Shown: positions 16,454 through 24,492 of the stretch, one piece after another
Position numbering within the stretch: position 1 is the stretch's first letter
How the letters are laid out: the number at the start of each line of letters is the position of its first letter
Assembly: GCA_020634895.1 (NCBI GenBank)
Contig: JACKAV010000001.1
Span: 124,001-188,000, forward strand
Source of the DNA: Anaerolineales bacterium
GTDB lineage: Bacteria; Chloroflexota; Anaerolineae; Anaerolineales; Villigracilaceae
Length of the DNA: 64,000 nt
Direction of reading: 5' to 3'
Position numbers and translations under genes: made by a program
Notes under the pieces: model-generated
What the model saw: only the letters and a program-made list of their open reading frames with translations
Databases searched by the model: none
What the model was told of the DNA's origin: nothing

Positions 16454-16561
16454 ATGTGGTTCACTTTTTATAATGGTTGTGCAGTTGTTAGTAGACCTGA
16501 TGATGAAAGGATTAATGAGTTATTTGTAGATCAGTCTCAGTTTGAGATGGAAAAGGCGTAA
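16454..16561 (+). CDS. Short ORF, possible gene remnant
   Basis: A 35-codon frame (MWFTFYNGCAVVSRPDDER...) lies in the AT-rich patch after the Tat lipoprotein gene. There is no clear ribosome site. It may be the tail of a decayed gene. No function can be assigned. Confidence 0.25.
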   Translation: MWFTFYNGCAVVSRPDDERINELFVDQSQFEMEKA

Positions 16562-16594
16562 AAACTTCCGAAGTCTCTGAGACTTCGGAAGTTT
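16562..16594 (-). terminator. Strong hairpin terminator
   Basis: Sixteen-base arms (AAACTTCCGAAGTCTC and its complement) flank a single base; on the minus strand a run of T follows. It lies directly after the stop of the conserved hypothetical gene at 16598 (minus). Confidence 0.75.
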
Positions 16595-16597
16595 GGT

Positions 16598-17020
16598 TTA
16601 CTCGCCTTCATCGCCGCCCGCTGCACCGGGCTGTTCCACCCGTAAGACCTCACCATGATAATTAATGACGATCTTGAAGCCCATCATACCCAGATAGGCG
16701 CGCATCTCTTCGGGGAAACCGGTCTGCATCAACGCATCGAATTGTTGTTCGATATTCTTCAATTGATTTTCGATCATCGCCTTTGAAAACGGATCGTCCT
16801 GACCGAGCATTTTGGCAGTTTCTTTCGAGAGCAGGTCTTCACTGCCTTTCATCATCTCTGCCAGTTGATTTAAAACGGCGCGGTCCACCTGCTCGGCAGG
16901 GATGTGGCGCAGAAAACCGGCATCGTCTATCACATAGGCGGGCTCATTTCCAATGGATGAGGTTTGTACGGGGTTGCCGTCTTCGTCCACGACGAGGCCG
17001 GCGAAAAGAGGCTGGGGCAT
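16598..17020 (-). CDS. Conserved hypothetical protein
   Basis: The 140-aa protein is acidic and helical in its middle (AEQVDRAVLNQLAEMMKGSEDLLS) with a short beta-rich end (FKIVINYHGEVLRVEQ). The first 40 residues read GLVVDEDGNPVQTSSIGNEPAYVIDDAG, a two-strand motif. No signal peptide or membrane segment. It is probably co-transcribed after the LURP-one-like gene. No known family is recognised. Confidence 0.55.
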   Translation of the reverse strand: MPQPLFAGLVVDEDGNPVQTSSIGNEPAYVIDDAGFLRHIPAEQVDRAVLNQLAEMMKGSEDLLSKETAKMLGQDDPFSKAMIENQLKNIEQQFDALMQTGFPEEMRAYLGMMGFKIVINYHGEVLRVEQPGAAGGDEGE

Positions 17021-17032
17021 AATAAATTCCTT

Positions 17033-17062
17033 TGTAGGGGCGACTCGCGAGTCACCCCTACA
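17033..17062. repeat. Short palindromic repeat (TGTAGGGG...CCCCTACA)
   Basis: An imperfect 30-nt palindrome with TGTAGGGG/CCCCTACA ends lies between two minus-strand genes. A related GGGGCGAG/CTCGCCCC palindrome occurs at 50490-50510. Confidence 0.6.
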
Positions 17063-17065
17063 ACA

Positions 17066-17641
17066 TTATTGTTGACGACCTTCAACCACTGCCAGCAAAA
17101 TGCCAAGCGCAATACCAATGCGGCGGTCCAGTTGATTGGCGGAATCCATGCTGAAATCGATGTTCAGATGATATGTGAAGGGGTTGAAGTTCTGGCGGTA
17201 ATCCGCCACACGAGTCTCGCCGATGGTGACATCATAATTCTGAGGAACGAGCCCGGTGAGGAGACGGCGGAGAAGCGCCAGCCCCATGCTGTCTTCGAAC
17301 AGTTTGCCCACAGGGTTGTCGTTGACGTCAAGGATCTCCCACTCGTCGCGCAGCATGGAGGCGAGTCCCTTGCGGCGGAGCGCTCCGATCTTTTGACCGG
17401 TGGCGCTGTCGAGCACATCATACGCCGCGGAGAAATCGATGATCTGACGGGCTTTGATCGTCAACACTTCCTGTGTCTTCCCTTCATCGGCATACACGCG
17501 GATATCTTCACGAAGTTTGAACATTTTCTGCTCACTGAACAGAACAAGCTGACCGGATGGATCATAAAAGCGGAATTTGCCGGTGAGGGCAAAGACCTGG
17601 CGTTTAAGCAAATATTGGTTGAATTGGAAAATTGGGTTCAT
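17066..17641 (-). CDS. LURP-one-related / Tubby-like C-terminal fold protein
   Basis: The 191-aa protein has the alternating strand pattern of LURP-one-related proteins (phospholipid scramblase/Tubby fold): YLLKRQVFALTGKFRFYDPSG, then LREDIRVYADEGKTQEVLTIKAR, a YDVLDSATGQKIGALRRKG segment and a C-terminal hydrophobic helix (IGIALGILLAVVE) expected inside the barrel. The family is widespread with no agreed biochemical role; lipid binding is suggested for relatives. Confidence 0.65.
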   Translation of the reverse strand: MNPIFQFNQYLLKRQVFALTGKFRFYDPSGQLVLFSEQKMFKLREDIRVYADEGKTQEVLTIKARQIIDFSAAYDVLDSATGQKIGALRRKGLASMLRDEWEILDVNDNPVGKLFEDSMGLALLRRLLTGLVPQNYDVTIGETRVADYRQNFNPFTYHLNIDFSMDSANQLDRRIGIALGILLAVVEGRQQ

Positions 17642-17714
17642 CTCTCGTATCCTCTTTTGTCTCTGAAAAAATAATTTTATCGGACGATACTCCGTCCGAG
17701 TCCGAACATGTGAT

Positions 17715-18737
17715 TTATTCGACGATGGCTTTTGTCCCCTGCCCGGGCAGGTGTACGTAGTCTACGCCAACCGGCACGACGGGTTGCGTCCAACGGTAGA
17801 CCCATTTGGCAACGCTGGACGGCAGGTTGACACAGCCGTTACTGCGCGGACGTCCGTAATCGTTGTGCCAATAGGTGCCGTGGAATGCATGCCCTGAGCC
17901 TGTAAAGAAGGAACACCATGGCACACCGGGCAGGTTATAGATGTGTGCCACCTCGTCGCCTTGATTGGTCATGTGGATGGATGGTCCCTTATGGTAGGTG
18001 GACCATTCCCCTTTGGGCGTATCGGTTCCGCGCTGACCACTGGAACAGCGTACTGACAGCACGATCTTCTCCCCTTCGAAGGCTGTGACCATTTGGGAGG
18101 CGATATCCACATGGAGTAGTTTCTGGTCGTTGGGAACGTCCGGCGAGAGTGGAGTCAACTCTTCGTTTGGAATGAAGCGCATGTTATATGACGGGATGTA
18201 GAAGGATTTTTCCAAAATAGGGTCGTAGATCTCGTACCATACGCCTTTTTCGTCGCGTGTCACCACGATCTTTTTTACCCAATGCGTTGATTCGTAATAA
18301 AGGCGATGAGCATTTTTGGCGTGGTAGTAGGGCGCAAGGTAGGTCAGGCTGTAGGGTGCGGATATTTCCGCAAGCTGACCTTCGGGCGGAATCTCGTATT
18401 GGGGTTTTTGATAATTCGTTTCCACTGGCAGGACGTTGCCCGAATGGACATAACCGCCATCCACCACGTACCAGGTGGTGTTGTGTTCGTTGTCGAAGTA
18501 ATCGCCCTGCACGTCGCCGAGAAGGTCGAAGAACTGGTCCTTGCCGATCAGTTCGAGTTTGTTCGCTTTGGCGGACGGTTCGTCATAGATGGGAACACCG
18601 CTTATGAGCGCGAGTCCTTTCGAGGCGGGGGGAGCGGCTAAAGCGCGGTCCATGCCCAATTCGGAGAGAACAAGCCCGAGCGCGCCGGAGGCGGTCAGTT
18701 TTAAAAAGTCCCGCCGGGAGATTTGAGAAAGTGTCAT
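17715..18737 (-). CDS. L,D-transpeptidase (YkuD) with Tat signal, copy 1
   Basis: The 340-aa protein has a twin-arginine signal (SRRDFLKLTASGALGLVLSEL). Two SH3-like repeats (about 40-140) precede a YkuD domain (about 205-325) whose active-site loop is HGTYWHNDYGRPRSNGCVNL. The catalytic Cys is present; the residue before Gly-Cys is Asn where most copies have His. L,D-transpeptidases form 3-3 crosslinks in peptidoglycan or attach proteins to it. This is the last of four tandem copies. Confidence 0.88.
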   Translation of the reverse strand: MTLSQISRRDFLKLTASGALGLVLSELGMDRALAAPPASKGLALISGVPIYDEPSAKANKLELIGKDQFFDLLGDVQGDYFDNEHNTTWYVVDGGYVHSGNVLPVETNYQKPQYEIPPEGQLAEISAPYSLTYLAPYYHAKNAHRLYYESTHWVKKIVVTRDEKGVWYEIYDPILEKSFYIPSYNMRFIPNEELTPLSPDVPNDQKLLHVDIASQMVTAFEGEKIVLSVRCSSGQRGTDTPKGEWSTYHKGPSIHMTNQGDEVAHIYNLPGVPWCSFFTGSGHAFHGTYWHNDYGRPRSNGCVNLPSSVAKWVYRWTQPVVPVGVDYVHLPGQGTKAIVE

Positions 18738-18791
18738 AGTCAGATTGTAAATATAAAGTTTGAGAGGGAGATAAGAAATATCCCGTTGGTA

Positions 18792-19817
18792 CTACAACGT
18801 GATTTCCACTTTTGTGCCGATGCCGCCGTAGGAGAATTCTTTTTCGGTGGGGACGGCTGGCAGCGACCAGCGGTAGAGCCATTTTGCCGAAGAGATGGAG
18901 AGGTTGATGCAGCCATGCGAACGCGGACGCCCGTAGTCGTTGTGCCAGTAGGTGCCGTGGAAGGAAATTCCGCTTTTGGTGATGTACTGCACCCAGGGCA
19001 CGCCGGGCAGGTCGAAGCCGCTGGCGGCAATGTCGCCGGCAGCCATATGGCGTGACGGACGTTTGTAAAAAGTGGTGAAGTTGCCTTGCGGCGTGGTGTA
19101 GGTTCCGCTGCGGAGAATGGCGCCCGTTGAAGCGGACACGACGAAAACAGGGATGTCCATTTCGTAGGCGATGACAAGCTGCTGGTCGAGGTGAACGACG
19201 ATCTTTTTATCGCGGGTGGAAACTTCCGGCGAGATGGGCGCAAGTTCCTCCGGCGTGAGGATGCGCAAATGCTCGGCGCGGACGTAATACAGCTCATCCC
19301 ATTTGTCGTCGCGGATCTGATACCAGGGCTGCCCGTCGGTTGTGCCAGCGACCAACGCCTTGATCCAATGTGTAGTCTCGTAATAAATGCGGTAGCCGAC
19401 TTTCGAATCTGTTGTCGGTTCTTCGAAGGCGTCGCTGTATGGCACCGTGACCTCTGCAAGCAAACCTTCAATGGGAATATTTCCTGTGTAGGGTTGGTTG
19501 AGCATAGTGCGCACTGGCTGAATATTCCCCGAATGGACGTACCCTTCGTTCCCGATCTGATACCAGATGCGGTTTTGTATGACGGTATCTTCGCTGACGG
19601 CAGTATTGGCGATATTGAAAAGCGCGTCGCGCTGAAGCAGTTTTACTTTTTCGGCATCGAGCGAGGGAGAAGCGTGCATCCACACAGTGCGGACGGTCAC
19701 ACGTCCCTGTTGGAGATCGAACGGATCGTCTATATCAAAGTTGAGCGGGGTCGCCAGCAGACCCGCCAGACCGACCCCGCTCACTTTTAGGAAATCTCTT
19801 CGTGATACTTTCGTCAT
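18792..19817 (-). CDS. L,D-transpeptidase (YkuD) with Tat signal, copy 2
   Basis: The 341-aa protein is closely similar in layout to copy 1: Tat signal (VSRRDFLKVSGVGLAGLLATP), SH3-like region (VRTVWMHASPSLDAEKVKLLQ) and YkuD domain with HGTYWHNDYGRPRSHGCINL, which keeps the full SHGC signature. It should be exported folded and act on peptidoglycan outside the membrane. Copies 1 and 2 look like a tandem duplication. Confidence 0.88.
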   Translation of the reverse strand: MTKVSRRDFLKVSGVGLAGLLATPLNFDIDDPFDLQQGRVTVRTVWMHASPSLDAEKVKLLQRDALFNIANTAVSEDTVIQNRIWYQIGNEGYVHSGNIQPVRTMLNQPYTGNIPIEGLLAEVTVPYSDAFEEPTTDSKVGYRIYYETTHWIKALVAGTTDGQPWYQIRDDKWDELYYVRAEHLRILTPEELAPISPEVSTRDKKIVVHLDQQLVIAYEMDIPVFVVSASTGAILRSGTYTTPQGNFTTFYKRPSRHMAAGDIAASGFDLPGVPWVQYITKSGISFHGTYWHNDYGRPRSHGCINLSISSAKWLYRWSLPAVPTEKEFSYGGIGTKVEITL

Positions 19818-19877
19818 CTTCTAAAACTAATATCGCTTTCAACGGACACGCTTTGCGTTACTTTTCCAATAGAGAGA

Positions 19878-20789
19878 TTATTCGTGTACGTTCACCACGG
19901 TGCCGACGGATGCGAAGTTGTATGCCCATTCGGCATCGGGAATGCTGAGGTTCACACATCCATGACTCATCGGCACGCCGAAATTATTGTGCCAGTAGGT
20001 TCCATGAATGCCGTAATCTTTATAGAAATACATGATGTATGGAACATCGGGCAGATAGTAACCGGGTCCAGACATGGGGGCGGATTTCAACTTGACCCAA
20101 ACTTTGAATCTACCCGTCACGGTTGGGGTTTGCCACGTTCCGGTCGAGACGATAAAGGTCCGCACCAGGGTGTCGCCTTCGTAGGCGTACATGCGCTGGT
20201 CTGAGAGGTCCACATCGAACCAATGCTCGCCGCTGCCTGTCACAACACCTGTCGGCGGGACATATGCCACGGCTGTCGGCTCGGTGTATTCTGCTGTCGG
20301 GGTGTCGGGGACAATCGCCGCTTCCGCTACGGCTGGATTTGTATCTACTGAGGCAACGGCTTCGGTGGTGGCAGTGGGGGGGAAGTCAACCGCAGCCTCG
20401 GTCACGGGGATTTCTGTCGGCTGCACAACTGCAACTTCAGGTTGAGGCGTCGCTGTGAACTCGGCAGTCGGGATGACTTGCTGTGCCGCAGGCTCAACAA
20501 AAACGGGCGTATACGTCGGCTTGGCGATATACACTTGCGCGAACGACTGTCCGGGCGCGAGCTGTTGGAACTGCGGCGCATTCGACCCGCCGTTGAGGAT
20601 CGACGCCATTACCGGTGACCTGACTGCCGACCATGCCGCGAACATGAACACAGCACAACCCATCAAGATCAGCAAGGCAGGGAGGATAAAACTTCGCTTC
20701 TTATTCGGACCTTTGGTTGAGCCGCTGTTCCCTGACCTTTTTCCACCCGAATGAGCCGGGGCTTGGGAATTTACAGGACGGTTGTTCAT
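19878..20789 (-). CDS. L,D-transpeptidase (YkuD), membrane-anchored, copy 3
   Basis: The 303-aa protein has a basic N-terminal tail (KRSGNSGSTKGPNKKRS), a single membrane segment (about 33-52), a long Thr/Pro/Val-rich extracellular linker (about 75-175) and a C-terminal YkuD domain with HGTYWHNNFGVPMSHGCVNL. The linker probably spans the cell wall, placing the enzyme at a distance from the membrane. Third of the tandem copies. Confidence 0.85.
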   Translation of the reverse strand: MNNRPVNSQAPAHSGGKRSGNSGSTKGPNKKRSFILPALLILMGCAVFMFAAWSAVRSPVMASILNGGSNAPQFQQLAPGQSFAQVYIAKPTYTPVFVEPAAQQVIPTAEFTATPQPEVAVVQPTEIPVTEAAVDFPPTATTEAVASVDTNPAVAEAAIVPDTPTAEYTEPTAVAYVPPTGVVTGSGEHWFDVDLSDQRMYAYEGDTLVRTFIVSTGTWQTPTVTGRFKVWVKLKSAPMSGPGYYLPDVPYIMYFYKDYGIHGTYWHNNFGVPMSHGCVNLSIPDAEWAYNFASVGTVVNVHE

Positions 20790-20872
20790 GTGTCACCTTT
20801 CAAAGCATCAATGGATAAATAAAATGCATGTGGTCAAGTTCTATCAAAATTATAAACAAAAAGACGGTTTTT

Positions 20873-21592
20873 TCACCACTGAATTTCGACGGGCACGCCT
20901 ACTTCTGCCCAATCGTATAAAGTCTGCGCATCGGACGTACCCAGAACCACGCATCCATATGAAATGGGACTGCCGAGAAAACCCGCCCACAGCGTGGATC
21001 CGTTCGAGAGGATCGGCAGTGCGTGAATGCCGTTTTCAAGGCTGCCTGCCCAATAAATGCCAAGCCAGTTCGGCATCCAGAGATCCCACGTTGCGCCGTA
21101 GGCATTCGGAATTTTATCCAATACGCTGAAGCTGCCTGCGCGCGTGGCGTTGTTCATTCCTGTGGAAGCGATGAAGCTATAAACGAGAATCTCGCCGTCG
21201 TAGACATACATATGCTGTTCGGAGATGTCCACGAGGATCAACTTCCCGCCGCTGTAGTTGACGGGTGCCTCTGCCTGCGTATTGCCATTCACCGATAAAT
21301 TTCCCTGCGAATCGACGATCACGGCTTGGGCAACCGCTTCCGGCGTGGCAGTGGCAGCTGAAACTTGAGCAGGCTCCTCGGTAGGAAGAAGCGTTGACGT
21401 CGCCGTTGGCAGTGGTGTGTAAGTCGGCTTGATCATCTCGACGAATGAGAACGAACGCGAATAAGTCGGCGTGGTGACAATCGCCGGGCTGAGCGCCTCA
21501 GACGAGGTTGCCGTCCATGCGGCGGCGCCCAGCAGAATTAAGATGAAGGCAAAAAGAAAAAAAGATAAACGTGAGATGCTTATCTTTTTCAT
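20873..21592 (-). CDS. L,D-transpeptidase (YkuD), membrane-anchored, copy 4
   Basis: The 239-aa protein has an N-terminal membrane segment (MKKISISRLSFFLFAFILIL), a Thr/Pro-rich linker and a YkuD domain ending in GSPISYGCVVLG, with the catalytic Cys and the upstream His (ENGIHALPIL). It is more divergent than copies 1-3 (SYGC in place of SHGC). The start at 21592 overlaps the stop of the amidase gene by 4 bp (ATGA), so the two are translationally coupled. Confidence 0.82.
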   Translation of the reverse strand: MKKISISRLSFFLFAFILILLGAAAWTATSSEALSPAIVTTPTYSRSFSFVEMIKPTYTPLPTATSTLLPTEEPAQVSAATATPEAVAQAVIVDSQGNLSVNGNTQAEAPVNYSGGKLILVDISEQHMYVYDGEILVYSFIASTGMNNATRAGSFSVLDKIPNAYGATWDLWMPNWLGIYWAGSLENGIHALPILSNGSTLWAGFLGSPISYGCVVLGTSDAQTLYDWAEVGVPVEIQW

Positions 21593-22392
21593 GGCAGGAC
21601 CGTCGGCAGCGGAACATAGGTTGGCAGCACGCTTTCGTTGTTGACGAAACAAAGGATGCCCTGCGTTACACCTTCCGCGACGAGGTCTGTATGCTTGGTG
21701 AGGATGTCCTGGTCGAGATAAAGAAAGCCGGTTTCGATGATGGCAGTTATAGTATTCGGGTCGATTTCGGAAAAGGCGTGGTACTGGGTCATATCCGGCG
21801 TGATGCTGTTGGCGTGGAAGGTCATTCCGGTGATGGTTTGATAGCGGTTCGTCAGGCAGGCGGTGAGACGCTGCGCGCGGTTCAAGTCGCGCGTTTCGAG
21901 CGACGCTGCCACTTTGAATCCCGTCGCTTCATCATTGATGTAATCGCATGAGTCGTTGTGGATCGAAACCAAAGCCGCAGCGCGGTATCCGTTCAAACGT
22001 GTGTCGAACTCATTCAGAAGGTCCACTTGATAGCCGCGTTCGGTCAGGCTTCTTTGTACCAGCGTGGCAATCGACAGGTTGACATCCGCTTCGGTGAGAG
22101 TGGATTGTCCATTCTCGTCTGTGCAGACTGCGCCGGCGTCGTTGCCCATGTGCCCCGCCACGATCCCAATGCGGATCTGTGGCTGCGATGTGGTCAGTCC
22201 GTTGACAGCGGCGGCTTGAGGTGTGAGCAGCGTCCGCAGTTGCTCCTGCAAATTGCTGGTGAACAGGCTGTTCGGCGTCCACGCGGTGAAAAGCGTTGCG
22301 ATAAGAATAGCGATGCCTATCGTGGAGATGAACGGATTTACGCTGCGGGGTTTATGCCTGCGTTTAATGGTCGGCTCTTTGGTGGATTCCAT
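21589..22392 (-). CDS. N-acetylmuramoyl-L-alanine amidase (Amidase_3 family)
   Basis: The 267-aa protein has an N-terminal membrane anchor (about 20-38) and an Amidase_3 domain with all zinc ligands and the catalytic Glu: His in IVAGHMG, Glu in LTEADVN, His in VSIHNDS and Glu in IIETGFL. It cleaves the amide between MurNAc and the stem peptide. Being first in the operon with four L,D-transpeptidases, it likely works in cell-wall remodelling. No ribosome site or promoter is obvious; a CACCACAGAG-type repeat lies upstream. Confidence 0.85.
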   Translation of the reverse strand: MESTKEPTIKRRHKPRSVNPFISTIGIAILIATLFTAWTPNSLFTSNLQEQLRTLLTPQAAAVNGLTTSQPQIRIGIVAGHMGNDAGAVCTDENGQSTLTEADVNLSIATLVQRSLTERGYQVDLLNEFDTRLNGYRAAALVSIHNDSCDYINDEATGFKVAASLETRDLNRAQRLTACLTNRYQTITGMTFHANSITPDMTQYHAFSEIDPNTITAIIETGFLYLDQDILTKHTDLVAEGVTQGILCFVNNESVLPTYVPLPTVLP

Positions 22393-22480
22393 TTCAAGAT
22401 AATCTTACCTTATTTTGCTTTTTGAGAAATATCGGCTGATGCAAATGAGTGTCTACATTCAGAAATAATTTAGTGGATAT

Positions 22481-22536
22481 TCACCACAGAGCACACGGAG
22501 TTCACAGAGATTCACCTTTGTTTTTCTCCGTGGTGA
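22481..22536. repeat. Palindromic repeat (CACCACAGAG family)
   Basis: TCACCACAGAG and CTCCGTGGTGA are near-complementary ends of an intergenic element with inner ACACGGAG and TTCACAGAGA words, a repeat style seen dispersed in many bacterial genomes. Confidence 0.6.
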
Positions 22537-22548
22537 TGAATTTCTTTA

Positions 22549-23523
22549 TCATTGAGCGCTATTCAACAATCTTTTGATCGGCTTTAATTTGGACACAGCC
22601 AGAGCGAGATTTTTTACGTGAGTGCGTTCGTATTGGAACGTCCTTGAACCGGCTTGCAGCAGTGTCGAACGCTGGCTCATCTCTTCGTAGGTGGCATAGC
22701 CGACCATAAAAATATCCATGCCGTAGACCCAGATATTTCCCCATTCGTGCGGTTGGATGATAAGCGCATCCTTGATCGCCTCACAGCGGATTCCCACCCG
22801 CGCTTCGGGTACACGATGAACATGCAGGGACGTGATGGAATAGAAGGGATCATCGTCCACGTAGGTTTTGACTTCCGGCGGGATGTTGACGACCCTGCGC
22901 TTCATTTTCCGCGCCTCGTCCTGCCCATTGATCTCGACGGTTAATACCTCCGCCGATTCCGATTTCAAGGTCAGTTTTCCGAGCGGCTTCCAATGAAGCG
23001 GTCTGCGCCACGTCATGGGCGGAACATGGACGAGATAATGCGGTTGTTTTTTGGCGATGGCTTTTTGCAGATCCGACTGCGAAGCGGCGACGAGTCCATT
23101 CATGAAGGCGAAGAGATAGATATCATCGTAGGAATGACCGTCGCCTGCGTGAGAATCGGATGGAACCAGCGCCGGGGCATCCAACAGAACGGCGGGGTTC
23201 TGGCGAATCCCTGTAATCTGTTCACGGTGTGAGATGAGGAAGGATTTCAGGTCGCAGCGATGTCCTTTGAGTACCACATCGAAGCGTTCGTGGTCGGTGA
23301 ACGGTGTGGAAGCCTTTACGTCAAAGGGGACATTCTCCTGCGTAAGATGACGGCGGAACGCCAACTCCACAGCGACGTTGGCAACCATGCGGCGCAGACG
23401 TCCATACGGCGACCTGCCTTCACGTTCATAGGAATACGCCAATGAACGCAAGGCAAGTGCAACTCCGCTCTCGGTCAGATCGGGAGTGTAAGGCAGATGA
23501 AGGAAGTCGGTATGAAAAGGCAT
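22549..23523 (-). CDS. Hypothetical protein with PD-(D/E)XK nuclease-like core
   Basis: The 324-aa protein is not recognised as a whole. Residues 50-95 show a pattern typical of PD-(D/E)XK nucleases: Glu53 in a helix, Asp82 on a strand (RFDVVLKG) and Asp91-x-Lys93 (RCDLKS) nine residues further on. A second half (about 160-324) is beta-rich, with AVLLDAPALVPSD and EARVGIRCEAIKDALIIQPHEWG segments. No signal peptide. A DNA- or RNA-cleaving role is inferred only from the motif spacing. Confidence 0.55.
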   Translation of the reverse strand: MPFHTDFLHLPYTPDLTESGVALALRSLAYSYEREGRSPYGRLRRMVANVAVELAFRRHLTQENVPFDVKASTPFTDHERFDVVLKGHRCDLKSFLISHREQITGIRQNPAVLLDAPALVPSDSHAGDGHSYDDIYLFAFMNGLVAASQSDLQKAIAKKQPHYLVHVPPMTWRRPLHWKPLGKLTLKSESAEVLTVEINGQDEARKMKRRVVNIPPEVKTYVDDDPFYSITSLHVHRVPEARVGIRCEAIKDALIIQPHEWGNIWVYGMDIFMVGYATYEEMSQRSTLLQAGSRTFQYERTHVKNLALAVSKLKPIKRLLNSAQ

Positions 23524-23632
23524 ACGTTACACGCGATGCAGGTTCAAAATTCAATTGTGGGGGGCGTTTTGGGGTTTTGTGATTCCCCCACGATTTTCTT
23601 AATCGTAAATCTCAAATCAAAAATCGTCAATC

Positions 23633-24415
23633 CTATGGGGTTGCTGTTGGGAATACGTAATCGACTTCCTGCATGATGAGGTTTGAGAACGAAACGACGG
23701 TCGGGGTATCTCCCGCTGAGCGGACGAAGACCCCGATGGTGCCGATGGGGAAGGATGGGTCGTTGATGTCGAATTGGAAGCGTCCATTGAGGAACAGGCG
23801 GATTTCCCTGCCGACTGCCCAAATGCCGATGCGGACCAAACCCGGCGCGCCGGGCGGAACGTCTCCGCTGGCGAGCGGCTGCTGGAGGGCAAGCCTTATG
23901 CTGTTCGTCACTCTGTCTGCGCGGACGGTTCCGTCACAGGCGAGGGCAAAACGATAGTACGAACCGCCGTTCGCGCGGATGAGCACGCCATAGCTGTCTT
24001 CGCCTTTGCACAGACTGGGCTGGGCAGTGATCTCGGCGTAGTAATCATCGGTCAACAGGTCGTGGCGCAGACTGGTCATATACACCTGGCTTTGCGCGGC
24101 AAGGGTCAGGCGGTTGTTTTGGATCACGGCGCTGGCGTCATTCGAGGTGACCACGTCCCAGTTGAATGGATCGGAGAAGTCGTCGGTGAGGAGTTCCGCG
24201 CCAAGACCGGGTCGCATTTCGGGGGTGGGGACTTTGGTGGATGATTGTTGAAGTGTAGGTGTGGCTGATGGGGGGAACCAGACAATGGTCGAAGTGGGAG
24301 GCGGGGTTTCCGTCGCAGGGACTGGTGTATTTGTCGCGAGAAATGAATCCATGACGCCGCATGATGCCAGCAGCAGCGTTAGAAGGTTCAAGATCAAAAT
24401 TCGTTTGAAAGTCAT
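23633..24415 (-). CDS. Lipoprotein with concanavalin-like (DUF1080-type) domain
   Basis: The 260-aa protein has a lipoprotein signal (ILILNLLTLLLASCG; lipobox LASC), a Pro/Thr-rich linker and a beta-sandwich domain (about 75-255) with DDFSDPFNWD, RLTLAAQSQVYM, SYGVLIRANGGSYYRFAL and IRLFLNGRFQFDI, which matches the laminin-G/DUF1080 pattern. It likely binds a glycan outside the cell. No catalytic residues can be named. Confidence 0.65.
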   Translation of the reverse strand: MTFKRILILNLLTLLLASCGVMDSFLATNTPVPATETPPPTSTIVWFPPSATPTLQQSSTKVPTPEMRPGLGAELLTDDFSDPFNWDVVTSNDASAVIQNNRLTLAAQSQVYMTSLRHDLLTDDYYAEITAQPSLCKGEDSYGVLIRANGGSYYRFALACDGTVRADRVTNSIRLALQQPLASGDVPPGAPGLVRIGIWAVGREIRLFLNGRFQFDINDPSFPIGTIGVFVRSAGDTPTVVSFSNLIMQEVDYVFPTATP

Positions 24416-24492
24416 CGGGTTTTTATGACATCAGTTCAATTCAATATGTCGTAAAATAAACACACAACATTCTAGCATATCAGGAGATGAAG

